A program made the translations under genes and the position numbers. Positions 11,620 to 22,672 of a DNA stretch of 64,000 nucleotides are shown one piece after another; position 1 is the stretch's first letter, and every line of letters begins with the position of its first letter. The notes under the pieces were generated by a model. That model worked only from the letters and a program-made list of their open reading frames with translations. It did not search any database and was not told the origin of the DNA. Source of the stretch: Sodiomyces alkalinus F11 (lineage: Eukaryota > Ascomycota > Sordariomycetes > Glomerellales > Plectosphaerellaceae); the NCBI RefSeq assembly GCF_003711515.1, contig NW_021167080.1:1881394-1945393 (forward strand), given 5' to 3'.

Positions 11620-12970
11620 AATAGGTATACACCTATAAATTTAATAAGGAGGGCACTCTCCTTAAGTATAAGGTACGCCTCGTAGTCTAAGTGGATTAAT
11701 AAAAACGGTTAGAGACTAAAGATAACTACGCCGTAACGCTAGCCTCACGGTCCTTCCGTATACTAATAGCGATCGGCGCCTGATTTAACCTAGAGATAAG
11801 GCAGTTCGACGCCGTTAACGCGTTCGTTAACGCTAGCCTTAAAGAAAAGGTATTTATAAAGATACCGTAAGGCTATAAAGTGCCAAGTAAGGTACTACTA
11901 CTACGAAAAGCCCTCTTCGGCTTAAGGGTATCGCTATTACCATAGTAAGAGGAATTTAGCGGCACGCTATAGAAGATAGGATTCACGGCCGTACCTAATA
12001 ACCCCTGTATTATAATCCGCGACGGTTTAATCCTATTCTTTTACGTTAACGATATCGGACTTATCTACTATAGAGATTGCACGACCGACGCCGACGACCT
12101 TAAGACTACCCTTAAGCGGAGCTATAGGTTATCGGGGGGCGAGGAAATCCGCTGGTTCCTGGGAATTAAGGTCCTAAGGGATAAAGCCACCCGTAGATTA
12201 TAGCTATTATAATCCTCCTATATAGAGAAGATCGCGGTTAAATACTACGTAGATATACTCTGCCGAAAACCACTAAAGGTCCTATTATTAACGATAAAGC
12301 CGCTAATACCCCGCGATAGCACACACGCGTTAATTTCTAAGGTCCGCTAGTACTAGGGTATAATTGGTTCTATCCTGTATACCGCTATTATGACGAGACC
12401 CGATATCGCGTTCGCCTATTCGAAGCTTTCCTAATATAACGTTAACCCCTCCTCTAACCACCTTAAAAGGGCTTAATAAGTACTGCTATTCCTATATTAT
12501 ATAAGACACTACTACTTAGAATTCGGCGGGGATAGGCTCTTCTTAATAATAAGCGACGCGTCCTTTAGGGATAACCTAGACCGTAAGAATTCACAGGGAT
12601 ATACGATAAAGCTCTTCGGGGGAACCGTTAACTGGAAGGCGGGTAAGCAACTAATAGTGACGACGTCGTTAACAGAATCGGAACTACTCGCTCTTATAAA
12701 GGCCGCTAAGAAGACGTTATTCGTTAGCCGGATATTAAGGGATTTAGAGCTTCGGTGAGACTAATAGTAACTACAGCTACACTATAATAATCAGCAGACT
12801 ATTAACCTCGTTAATAAGAAGGCATAACGCCTACGAATAAGGCTACGGCACGTCGATATCTATAACTAGTAGGCACGTTAGTTAGTATAGCAGGGCCTCT
12901 TTAAGGTCACGTATATTAACACGAAGGAGATAATCGCGGACGGTTTAACGAAGGCACTACCGGAGGCAGG
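11620..12970 (+). pseudogene. Copia reverse transcriptase and RNase H, RIP-broken
   Basis: The reverse transcriptase begins with the YTYKFN-EG-L-KYK-RLV block and reaches the active-site box near 12,040 (FYVNDI). RNase H follows from about 12,380 with a RPDIAFAY-like block, an SDASF-DN segment and a GG-VNWK-GKQ block, ending in ADGLTKALP near 12,960. These motifs are specific to Ty1/Copia. Confidence 0.85.
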
Positions 12971-13330
12971 GATTAAAAGACTATAGTAATAGCTTAATTT
13001 AACGGATTAAAAGGATCGTATCGAGTAGTCGAAGTAACTACACGAAGAGATTAAACGCGCTAAAGCCGTAGCGACTACGAAGGCCCCCGAGGGTATAGCA
13101 GATCCGATAGATATGGATCCAATTAAGCAGATCCAGCTAATCAGGATTAAGGAACTAATTAAGATAGAATTAAATTAAACAGTCAAATAGGGCGGATTTA
13201 GATCCCTTTTATAAGGGCGTTTTTCCCTTAACTGTTGATTTTACGATAGAAAAGTTAAGAGCGTTTAGTTTAAACCGAAGCCTCTAATTAGTTAGTTGAC
13301 CTGAGAAGACCCACCTTAACTAAGAGGGTG

Positions 13331-13560
13331 TGTTGTATGGGCGCACGGACCATAACGTGGTCTATAGGGGATCTAGGGGGGATCTATGCTATAACTAAGG
13401 GCTTCGGATATCGGGGACCTCGGGTATTAGGATATAAAAGGGGCGGATACCGGAAAAGACCGGATAGGATCTAGATAATATAGTACCCATAACAGAGTCT
13501 TCACTACCCCAATTAAGGGTATAAGAGACTCTTATAGATATAACTTAACACAATACACAC
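13331..13560 (+). repeat. Putative 3' LTR of the Copia element
   Basis: A TGTTGT start follows a short purine-rich stretch (AAGAGGGTG), and the segment ends in an ACA-rich sequence near 13,557. The right boundary is approximate because no second LTR copy is available for comparison. Confidence 0.5.
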
Positions 13561-14230
13561 ACGAGATTTCTGCTCTACTAAGTTGATCATCCAAGTGCCC
13601 TTTTTGACGTGCGACACCTTACCCTTTTTCTTCTTCACACTATTAGCCGAAGCCTTCTTAGCGGCGGCGGTATAGGTAATAGTAGATAGAGTCGGAGGGG
13701 CCTAAAACGAAGCTACTAGTTAGCACGCGCCACTAAAAATAAAGCTCCGATACTCACTATATCGCTATTATTATTATTTTTATTGCTATTAATAGGAGAA
13801 TCAGAAAAATTAGTTTAAAAATCGTTAAAAAATTCCTCGAAAAAACAACGGCACGAGAGGTTATAAGAGGGAGGATCCAAAAGCTCTAAAACGCTGGTAT
13901 AACGCCTTTAATTTATCTACGGAAGGCCTTACTATTACCTATTTACTACTACTATTAATAGCACTTTTCCTTTATTATTTACTACTATTATTTTTATTTT
14001 TATTATTTTATAGCTTTTATTCCTGCCTTTTAACTCGATATTAAGGGTATTAGACGACCCTTTAAGGCTATTTTAAGGGTGGAAATAAGGCTAAGTTAAG
14101 GTTAGGCTAAGTAATCGTTCCGCTAATTATAGCGTAATAATTAGGGGGTATATTATATTCTATCAGTGAGCCACGGTATAGTGACCTCCTATTAGTTAGA
14201 GGTGCCCTATTATCCTCGCTTAGAAGGTGG
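13561..14230. repeat. RIP-degraded tail of the repeat block
   Basis: This stretch continues the TpA-rich, CpA/TpG-poor composition. It contains a Lys-rich minus-strand reading near 13,620-13,680 resembling that near 470-590, and (TTA)/(ATT)-rich runs near 13,760 and 13,970-14,010. Composition changes to normal near 14,220-14,260. No gene is visible. Confidence 0.55.
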
Positions 14231-16258
14231 CAGATATATTTAGGACACGTATACCCGCCCCCTTTTTCTTTCTCTTTTATACAGAATACGATCATATATT
14301 TCCTGAATCAACGCTCCCTGTAAGCACGCTCCCGTTAATTCAACATCCATCGATTCCATCTATCCGCCCTAGGTTCCAACTCGAGGATACACCCTCTGAG
14401 AGAAATAATCCAGCATCCTGGTACTTTCAAGGTTACAGGCTCCTCGAGACATCATGATGGCAAGGTGCTTAAGACTTTGAACACCCTTGTATTGCCTCTG
14501 TTGGAACGGCCGAGGAGTCAGGACTTGCTGAGATGTCTTCACTCAAGATCCATGCTACGAGAACCTAGAAGTCTCACGGATTCAGTGCTGGACGGTGGAT
14601 CGCCTGCTTGAATCGTACATCATATTGAGCAGCCGAGGTATCTCCCATCAACATCTCATCTTGTCATGTTGCGGATGCCGCTGGAGGTAATGTAGGCGGA
14701 TTCGGACCGGCAGGAGGAATTTGAAGTAAAAGTATGACAAAGCAGCTTTCAATCTCCCAACATGAAGGAAGGTTTAGAGGCGCGTGGCAACGACAACGTG
14801 GGGAGTCAAAGCCTTGTTATTACTGAACGTAGAAAACACACCTACCTACCTACATATACTAACAAGCTTCTCTATCATCTCTGAAGCTCTCCGTATAGGT
14901 TACTTGACCCCCTCTCACCTCCTTTGCAGTCACTCAATTCTTCCCGCTGTTCAGCTCCCTCTTTCTTCCAATGATGGGATCGCAAGGTGAAAAGGGGCTC
15001 GCCACCAAACCATTCACCCTGGCCCGCGAGGAAAGGGAACCTCCTGGCTCACCAATCGCCGCCGCAACGTAAGAGAAGCTCTCTGCCGATTCCCAGGCGA
15101 GCTTCTACTGGAAACTATGGGCTATCTGATGGAAAGTGGCATAGCCGAGATCTACCTCAGCATCGAGGCGTCGCATCAACTGTCGTTCTGCCATGAAGAT
15201 CTGCTCGAGTCACTGGCCGAACTCCGGGTCGAAGTCTCCGGGAATAGAATGGAGCTGGACGAACCGCCTTTGACGAGAATGAGACTTAGCGTTCGTCCAC
15301 AGCATGCCGTAATGGTGCGTTGGAGGAGGACGCAGCTCGAGCCCACGATACGCTGGATGTTTTGGGACGGTGATTTATACCTCGACTTTCAAAAAAGAAT
15401 CCACTGGCACCAAGGACAGGCACCCCCGGGATCATTGCTACCCTTGCTCAGGTGGCGATGAGGTCTTTTGTCGCCCAGGCTGAGATCGGAGCGATCCTTG
15501 AGGGAAAGAGAGCTCGCGAAGGATCTACGTAATTCCAACGTTAATTAGGGTCCCTCTCGAGGAAAATGGTTGAGCGCCGAATTCTGTCTTGATATTTATT
15601 TAGGGGTGTGTTTTCTTTCTCCCCGACTTTCTGATACTCCGAGGAAAGCCGCTTTGAACCAAATGAAGTAAGTACATCACATCGTACACAAAAGAGATCC
15701 GTCTTAAAGCAACTAGAACCACGTCGGACCGGAGCTCTCCGTCTTGTTTTCTCCAAAGACCGTAAGTTTCTCATAGTAGAGCACCATCATCGTGTCGTCG
15801 TCGCAGATTGGCTGCTCAAATGTTCAACAGTCAACCGTATTGTGTTCATTTCTTCTTCAATTTTTTTTTTTGCCCTCTTCTTCTTTCTTTTTAACTCTCC
15901 CCTCCACAACCGTATCGACAAGAAGTCGAAAGACCAAGGGCTGTAATAACTGCTGTCCAGACTCCGGGTCGTCGAACTTGTGAAGTTATACGTTGTAGGT
16001 AATTACGTTGTATTTATCAAGGTACCTTACCTTAGGTACCTTAGGTAGCTTACGGCTTCCCGTATGTACCTGTACGTCGCTGTGGGATATGCACGGACCA
16101 ATACAAGCATCCCACACGTGACGGTGGATTCGGAGAGATCGGAAAACGGAATTCATTTGATCCCATTCGCACCATTCGCACCATGAACATCAGGCGATTG
16201 GAAAAGGGTCAAGAAATTCCACCGCCCTCTCCGTTCAAGCAACGCCTCAAGTCTCAGA
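14231..16258. other. Intergenic, possible degraded coding relic
   Basis: No supported gene. Between about 15,000 and 15,350 the minus strand reads for over 100 codons with only two stops, but I recognise no family. Near 16,021-16,055 a cluster of GGTACC/CCTTA palindromic words occurs just upstream of the mss51-like gene. The TC-rich tract at 15,845-15,905 resembles a fungal promoter pyrimidine tract. Confidence 0.5.
16021..16055. promoter_or_regulatory. GGTACC/CCTTA palindromic cluster
   Basis: Overlapping GGTACCTTA and CCTTAGGTACCTTAGGTA words upstream of the mss51-like gene. Similar clusters lie at 18,350, 42,118 and 63,143. Whether they are a regulatory site or a dispersed fungal repeat cannot be told. 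Confidence 0.35.
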
Positions 16259-18056
16259 ATGGAACCTCTACTGAGGGCTACGAGCTCCGGCATATGCTCG
16301 AGATGCTCAGTCACATTGAGGAGGCAGCTAATTCCTGGGCGGCCGGTCAAGCGGTTCGCTCAAACGAAGTCAGCCCATGGATTCCGAACCATCTTCACGA
16401 CGGCGCCGCACCAGTCGAGGGACAGCAATAGGTTAGCAAGGAAGTTTACGACGGCCTCGACCGCTCAGGGGGAAGCCGCCGCAGCTTCAGCTTCCCGGAA
16501 CGATCCCGGACAGGCCCCGAGAACGCTGCTGAAACCCGACAATCTGTTCCACTCGTTCACCAACAGCCCGATCCCGCAGATCCGACGCCGCGCCGCGTTC
16601 ATGAGGCAGCACGCCTACTGCCCCCACCCGCACCACCGGACCACGCGGGTCCCGACGATCGCGCCGCAGACCGCCGCGCAGCAGGCGTCAGAAGGGTCAG
16701 GAGAAGGACAGGGCGGGCACCTCGCCCCGGCCCACGTTGACTTTGAATGCCCCGACTGCGGCGTGCCGGTGTATTGCAGCAAAGAGCACTGGATGGGCGA
16801 CTACGAGTCGCACCTGGAAATATGCGACCAGCTCCGCGAGATCAACGAGGACGACCACGACTTGCATTCGGGCCGTTCGTTCCCCGAGTTCGTCATGGCC
16901 GATGATCAGCTGCCCGAGGCGGTCGTCAACATGACCAATTGGGATACCTTTATGTACACGCGCGAGTTCGAGGCGGTCAACGACGAGCGGAGCATGCGGC
17001 AGGTTACCAAGCTGCTGACGTATCCGATCACCATTGGCAGCATCCTGCATGAGTTCAGCCCTTATAGTGTGAAGCAAGGCGGCAGGTTGACGAGCGAAGG
17101 CATTCGCAGTCTGAGTGGTAAGTTGCATATCTACACGTGGTTTTCCTACACCCATCTGCATTATCCTTTCTTCTCTCTTCTTCTTTTTTATTTTTATTTA
17201 TTTATCTATTTTTTTCATGCTCTCTCCACCCCGGAACAGCCTTGGGACCTAGAAGTAGAACTGACAGTTGACGTCACGACGTGTAGCCCTTCGATATACG
17301 CTCCACCCGCCCCGAGGGGCCAAGGGCACGGAAGTCGAGGACCTCCGGCTGGCGGCGCCACCGGTCCGCGTTTTCTGCCTGGGCGCGCGCGCGGAATCGT
17401 CCCTGCCGCGCGACGTCTGGGTGCAGCTGGCGCACCTCTTCCCGGAGAGCAGGATCCACCTCGTGTTCATCGGCCCGGAGAGCATGGCGAACCGGGACGA
17501 CGAGTTCCCGCTGCCGCCCCGCACGGCGTCGAACCCGTACGGCATGATCGTGGAGGACCGGGTGTCGTCGCGCATGAAGATCAGCACGATCGTCGACTAC
17601 TACCACACGATCCACAAGAGCGGCTACTTCGAGCCGTACGACCCGTACTTCGACTGCTTCGTCCTCTTCCACCCGGGCTTGGGTCACCCGGCCAGCAGCC
17701 ACGAGTGGGAGGAGACGCTGCCGCAGCTGCTGGAGACCAAGGTGCCCATCATCGCCACGGGGTACACGCAGTTCGACATGGAGCGGGACATTGAGTGGGT
17801 GCGCAAGAAGGCGGGGGGCGAGTTTGACATTCTGCTGGAGCCGGGCGAGAATATCTTCCGGAGCCTGCGGTGGGATATTAACGATCTTGATCCCCAGGAC
17901 GTCAGCTGCGGCAACTGGGGCGTCTGGGCGTTCCGAGGCAAGCGGTATGTTGCGGCTTTACCCTGAATTGTGCGACATGTGACGCGTGGATATTCCTCGA
18001 GTGCTAACAGGTGTGATGTTGTGCGCAGCTACGAGACGACTATGAGGGATGAGTAA
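16259..18056 (+). CDS. MSS51-like mitochondrial MYND zinc-finger protein
   Basis: Exons are 16,259-17,117, 17,287-17,944 and 18,029-18,056, giving 514 residues. The N-terminus is basic and hydroxylated with few acids, fitting a mitochondrial presequence. Near residues 118-195 Cys and His residues form a MYND-type zinc finger (CPDCG, YCS and H-x-x-IC). The second half matches the conserved MSS51 C-terminal domain, with a FCLGARAES block, a long hydrophobic core and a GNWGVWAFRGKRYE end. In yeast, Mss51 activates COX1 mRNA translation and links it to cytochrome oxidase assembly; that role is inferred here from family. Splice joins were chosen because they restore the family reading (RSLSA then LRYTL, and GKR then YET) and have GT-AG ends; GCTAACAG precedes the last acceptor. 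A longer reading through intron 1 is an artefact. The start could lie at a different ATG. Confidence 0.85.
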
Positions 18057-18697
18057 GTTGAAAAGCAATGTAAGCGAGAAGGTCCTTGGCGATGGGTTAT
18101 ATAAAAGAGCAGACCATGTCTTTGTATTTGCCAAGGTCATGACATTGCCTTGCGACCTTGGCCTGTACCATGTTGTATAGTAAGTAAAGTATTGTATTCT
18201 TGTGCCGGTTTCATGCTTCGCATGGATACTATATCACGGGCCGATTGTATCTGGATCCATAGAGGGCTGGGATTTACTCGACTACTCGACTCTTGATGTC
18301 TAAACGTTTGTGCCTGCGCACGAGTACCTTGACATCTGATGGACAAATTAAGGTACTAAGGTAGGTAAGGTACCTTAGCGTCCCGTTTCCCAACTGTCAA
18401 TCCAGAAGACGTCCCCACAAATGACATCTGGCACCTGGCAAAGCACCTTCCACTCTTAATCTCTCCTTGTATGTTGAAGTACGAAGTTACAGTACATGCA
18501 CATGACGACGGACGAAACGACAAGAGTACAGAGCCTTGCGGATACAACGTACCAATTTAACACAGAATCCATCCAATCCATCCCCTCCTTTTTCACCCTT
18601 TCGCCTTTCGCCTTTCGCCTTTCGCCTTCGGAACAAGCTGCCGGAAAGACAAGACACTCGCGAATATGAGGACGGACTGGTGTAACAAAAGCTAGCC
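18057..18697. other. Intergenic between mss51-like and PXA genes
   Basis: This 640-bp gap holds the 3' region of the mss51-like gene and the promoter of the PXA gene. A GGTACC/CCTTA palindromic cluster lies at 18,350-18,380, and a repeated CCTTTCG unit (about four copies) at 18,597-18,630. No gene is visible. Confidence 0.5.
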
Positions 18698-21600
18698 ATG
18701 ACAACGGCACCACCTACCTCATCCCGCGCCCCGACACCACGGCTACGAGGTGCTATCAACAGGGTCCCCTCCCCTTCATCCACCACCTCCGCCGTCTCCC
18801 CGACCACACTGACATTCGCCCCGGAACTGGCACCGGCACCGGCACCGGCACTGATATCACATCCACAAAAGCCCAAACCAGTCTCCGCGCCGACCCCTCC
18901 GCCTGCCCCCGTGTCCCGCTACCAGGGACGCCCTCTCCCGTCGTCCGCTTACTCTTCCTCCACCTCCACCGACTTCCTTTCAGATAAAGCCACTTCTGCC
19001 TTCATCAGGCGCGTCCTCTGCTCGCAGCATCTCGCCGAAAGAGGCGGTGGCACTCCCGCCCCGATCGAAGAACTCCTACCGCCCCTCACGAGCCGGAATG
19101 ATGTCGACCTCCAGCTCTACGCCCTGCTTGCCGTCATACTAAGGGACTTTGTGCAGGCATGGTACAGCAAGATCACCCCCGACGAGACTTTTGTGACCGA
19201 AATCATCCACATCGTTGCGCACTGCACGCGGGCCCTTGAGCAGAGGATACGGGAGGTTGACTTGGAGAGTCTGTTGCTTGACGAGCTTCCCGACTTGCTC
19301 GACAGGCACATAATTGGTTCGTTTTCCTCCCCTCATACATAGCACACGAGTGTACTATATATGTATGTGTCTATTTCCAGCTGACGTGGGCTTTGCCCTA
19401 GCCTATCGTACAGCCCATGAACCCGTTGCGCGGCCTCCCACGCAAGCCGACCCACGAGAAATCTACCACGCGCTCTGTCCCATAGCCCCGCTCTCTCCGG
19501 TCCCCAAGCCCGACGATCCCCAGTCGGTCGCCAAGCAGAAAGAAAACGAGACGGTCTACCGCCAGCTCCTCGTCCAGGGCGTCCTCGCCGTCCTCCTCCC
19601 CACCGAAGACCTCGAGAACGAGTGCCTGACGTCCTTGGTTGGCGAGATCTTCTCCGAGCTCATCATCGGAAACGTCTTCATCAACAGGCTGTCGCAGCCC
19701 TGGCTGATATGGGAGTGTCTGATTATCCTGACCAGGGTGCTCGGCAGGAAGAAGGGTGCGGATTCGGGGAAGACGGGTCCCGAGGTGCGGGGGGAAACGA
19801 ATGCGTCGTCGGGAACACAAACGCAGGCGGCGTCGGGCGGGACAACGGACCAGAAGAACGACCCTCGTCACCTCGCCGACACACAACACCAGCAGCAGCA
19901 GTCGTCCCGGCGGACACGGTCGCCCCAGACCATATTCTGGTCATTTGTCCAGTGGCTCTTCCTGGCTTTCTCGTGGGGTCGAGTCGTCGTGCTGGCGTTA
20001 GCGAGCGCCCCGTCTTTGCCGGCCCGCTCTCACCTAGCGGCGGACCAGAAACGTCGGGCGTCCAAGGGAGGAGCGTCTTCGGCTGCCGCGCCGCCGCCTG
20101 AGAAGGTCCCCGTCGTGACGTTCAAGCTGTGGACTTGTGTTTCGGACTTGGTCGAACTGGATGCGCGGATGCCGTGGTTAGGCGGGACGTTGTCCATGCT
20201 TCAGCTCGCCGCTGTTAGAGGGCCCTGGCGGCCCGCTGGCCTAGATGGGCCACTGGATAGGTAAGATGGACGTCTCTGTTCTGTTTGCCTCTCCAAGTTT
20301 CCGTCCTGTCATGTTATGAAGCAGCCGCCTCCCTTTTTAGTGTCTTTACATGACCACATCGCATGAGTTGGTGGTTCATTGCTCTAGTGAGCTTCCAGGA
20401 CAGACAGCTCTGCGCCGCAAGCGCGGGAGGGCAAGAAAACGGGCCACTCGCGACGAAGCGACGAAGCGACGAAGCGACGAAGCGACGAAGCGATGAGAGA
20501 CGACTTTGACGTCACAGGCCTTTGAACCTTCACCCTTTTCGACTGGTCCAACCGGAGCAGTTTCGAGCTCGCTCTAGTAACGTGGACCACCCACGCCCCC
20601 TTCCCCCTAACCCCCCTAGCCTCTCTTCTCTCGTTCTGGCACCATTCCTATTGCTGCCACAGCTCGCTCGCACACCGACATGTCCAAATTCGACATTCCT
20701 CGGGTGACAGCTAAGCTGCGCAACGATTCGCCTACGTCGGGACATCAATAATGCTTTCAGAAAAAAAGGCCGACAACCGCCCAGCCAATGACGGAGCGCA
20801 TTGGCAACATTCGCGTCCGATTGCTCTGCGATGCGGTCTAGCTCATCCAGCAGCACGCCTCGATTACGCGCCCAGGTGGCTCCCCGTCACCTACCATACC
20901 AGCCGGGACGGTCAGGAACCAGGGCACCAGGGCGGTCGCACAACGCAATCGGGTCATCTCGGCCTCCGTCCTCCTCTGGCTTTGGGCCTTGTCTACGGAT
21001 AAGGGACGGAGAGGGGTGTATTCACCCTCCATCAAGATCTTACTCGAGTCAAGCTCGCGAAGCTTGTCAGATATCGATCGCGGGATAAAGGGGCCGGGGG
21101 GCCTTGTGTTTGCCCTTTTGTCTCGGACGAAGCTCGACCACAACAACTCCACAACGCTCCACAACAGGACGATCTTTCTAAGCGCCAGGCCAGGGTTACC
21201 TTCACTTTTATCCTCCGTCTCCCTCCCAACGCACAGCTCAACCCCTTGCCTGTGCGCTCGGAAAGTTCCCCGCGTCGCAACCTTCGCAACCTCGCAAAGA
21301 CCCGGAATCTTCATCCTCTCCTCCCATTGCGAAAGGCTGTCTTCATTTCCATTCCAAGGCAACCACCCTGGTCTTCTCTCCACACCCTCAAAGCTGCTCT
21401 GCCCTGCCCTGCCCTGCCCTGTCCTTCTTCCCTGCCGTTTGCCAAGCGGTACCTTTTGCTCTCCTTTCCTCATTCATCCTTCACCATTTTGGTTATCTCT
21501 ACCCCCTCCCCTCCATGTCTTCTCTCCACCCCCTCCCACGCATAGGCCCTGTCCATTGCTGCCCAAAGAAGACAAAAAAAAAAGCGGGGGGGAAGGGGAG

Positions 21601-22065
21601 GGTGGAGGCAAATAGCACGGCATGAATGAAATGATATGCTGAGACAATAACGAGGCGGAAGGGAAGGGGGGAAAAAAGAAAAGAAGATTGATGAAGGGGG
21701 TAAAAGAGAGGAAAAAATAAAGAGAGAGAAAAAAGGAAGAACGAGGCTGACCTAAAGCGGCACGGCAACGCCCGGCGCCCAAAAAAAAACAATATAGGCT
21801 TTTCTCGCACGCGATTCGCAATCGCATGCTCGACCCATCCCACCTCCCCGTCCTGCTCCGCTCCATCCGCGGCGCTCTCTTCCCCAACAACGCCCCGGGG
21901 ACCTCGACCCTCGTCGCCCCTTCATCCGACCGCCAGTTGCGCGCCCTCCGTCGCCGCTGCGCTAGCGCGCTTTGGGCCCTCTTGCCCGGATGGCTGTCTC
22001 GGCTTTACCTCAGCGGTCGTCTCACGAGTCTCCTCTTGGGCGGGTTTTCCCTGGGTCCTACTACC

Positions 22066-22159
<94 letters not shown>

Positions 22160-22169
22160 NNNNNNNNNN

Positions 22170-22263
<94 letters not shown>

Positions 22264-22672
22264 CGACACCAGCAGTTGTGATGGTAGTCCGTCGTCGCGG
22301 TGGCGGTCTAGCGGGGGCACGGGTCACACGAGCGGCGCGGATGCTGATCTCGAGCGGGGCCCCTCTGGCGCTGCTGCTGCTGCTGACAAACCGCCGGGCG
22401 GACCAGAGTCGGGTGTTGGTGCTCTCGAGGGCGGGGAGGCCATCGTCGGGGCGGCCATCGTCGGGGCGGCGCCCGATGACGCTGGAGACGAGGGCCTCGA
22501 GCAGGATCGCATCCTTTCCGAGATTGAAGAAGGGATACTCGATGTCTTTTCCGACGAGTACTGTAACAGGCATCTCCTCTACGGCGTGCTCGAGCTCATC
22601 CTTGTTCGGCTGATGCCTGAGTTGGCGGATAAGGGGGTGGCGGATTTGTTGGATGAGAGGTTGAGTTTATGA
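18698..22672 (+). CDS. PXA-domain protein with poly-Asn tract
   Basis: Exons are 18,698-19,316, 19,381-20,260 and 21,798-22,672; the last contains a 10-N gap. After a Pro/Ser/Thr-rich N-terminus (about 90 residues) comes a PXA (PX-associated) domain, recognisable by FIRRVL, a DVDLQLYALLAVILRDFVQ-type helix, a PDLLDRHI block and a VLLPTEDLENECL helix. Hydrophobic helices follow (FWSFVQWLFLAF) and a conserved ALFPNNAPG segment. The C-terminus (EIEEGILDVFSDEYCNRHL and LVRLMPEL) is again conserved. PXA domains occur in membrane-associated trafficking proteins such as sorting nexins and fission-yeast Pxa1; the exact role is not known from sequence. Intron 1 uses a GTTCGT donor. The 20,261-21,797 intron is required because DGPLDR and the following LFSHAI are contiguous in the family and both ends are canonical. 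Reading frames on both sides of the N gap give Asn, so the true gap length should be a multiple of three. Confidence 0.85.
20261..21797 (+). other. Unusually long intron (1,537 bp) in the PXA gene
   Basis: Donor GTAAGA at 20,261 and acceptor ATATAG ending at 21,797 join AG and G to make one Arg codon in frame. Fungal introns are usually under 150 bp. Inside are an 8-bp tandem repeat (20,452-20,491), a (CCCTG)n stretch near 21,395-21,425, long pyrimidine tracts near 21,240-21,540 and a purine-rich tract near 21,575-21,745. The pyrimidine-rich part looks like a fungal promoter or 5' leader. No recognisable gene lies within it on either strand. Confidence 0.7.
20452..20491. repeat. 8-bp tandem repeat (GACGAAGC), five copies
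   Basis: Five perfect head-to-tail copies of GACGAAGC lie inside the long PXA intron, followed by the diverged unit GATGAGAG. Confidence 0.9.
22069..22264 (+). repeat. (CAA)n microsatellite with assembly gap
   Basis: A near-perfect CAA/AAC repeat runs through the last PXA exon, about 30 units before and 31 after ten Ns at 22,160-22,169. In the gene's frame it encodes poly-Asn. The gap lies in pure repeat, so the real number of units is unknown. Confidence 0.9.

Larger units (their letters stand above)
8892..13560 (+). mobile_element. Ty1/Copia element, RIP-inactivated, 5' end not found
   Basis: On the plus strand, reading through RIP stops, the pol domains follow Copia order: a protease-like region near 9350-9520, integrase near 9950-10,500 (an NGV-ER motif and a NRTP segment), reverse transcriptase near 11,620-12,120 (a FYVNDI form of the YVDD box) and RNase H near 12,380-12,970 with the ADGLTKALP end. 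A 3' LTR follows from 13,331. No matching 5' LTR is visible in the window. The Gypsy element abuts the 5' side with its own target duplication, so it may have inserted into this element's gag region or leader. Confidence 0.85.

Noticed and set aside
17118..17794. Long plus-strand reading continuing from mss51 exon 1
   Set aside because: It reads through a GT-AG intron and then continues in the wrong frame, giving Pro/Arg/Gly-rich nonsense opposite the conserved domain.
20838..21615. Two overlapping readings of over 200 codons inside the long PXA intron
   Set aside because: They lie on opposite strands, have biased composition and match no family; they arise from GC-rich and pyrimidine-rich DNA.
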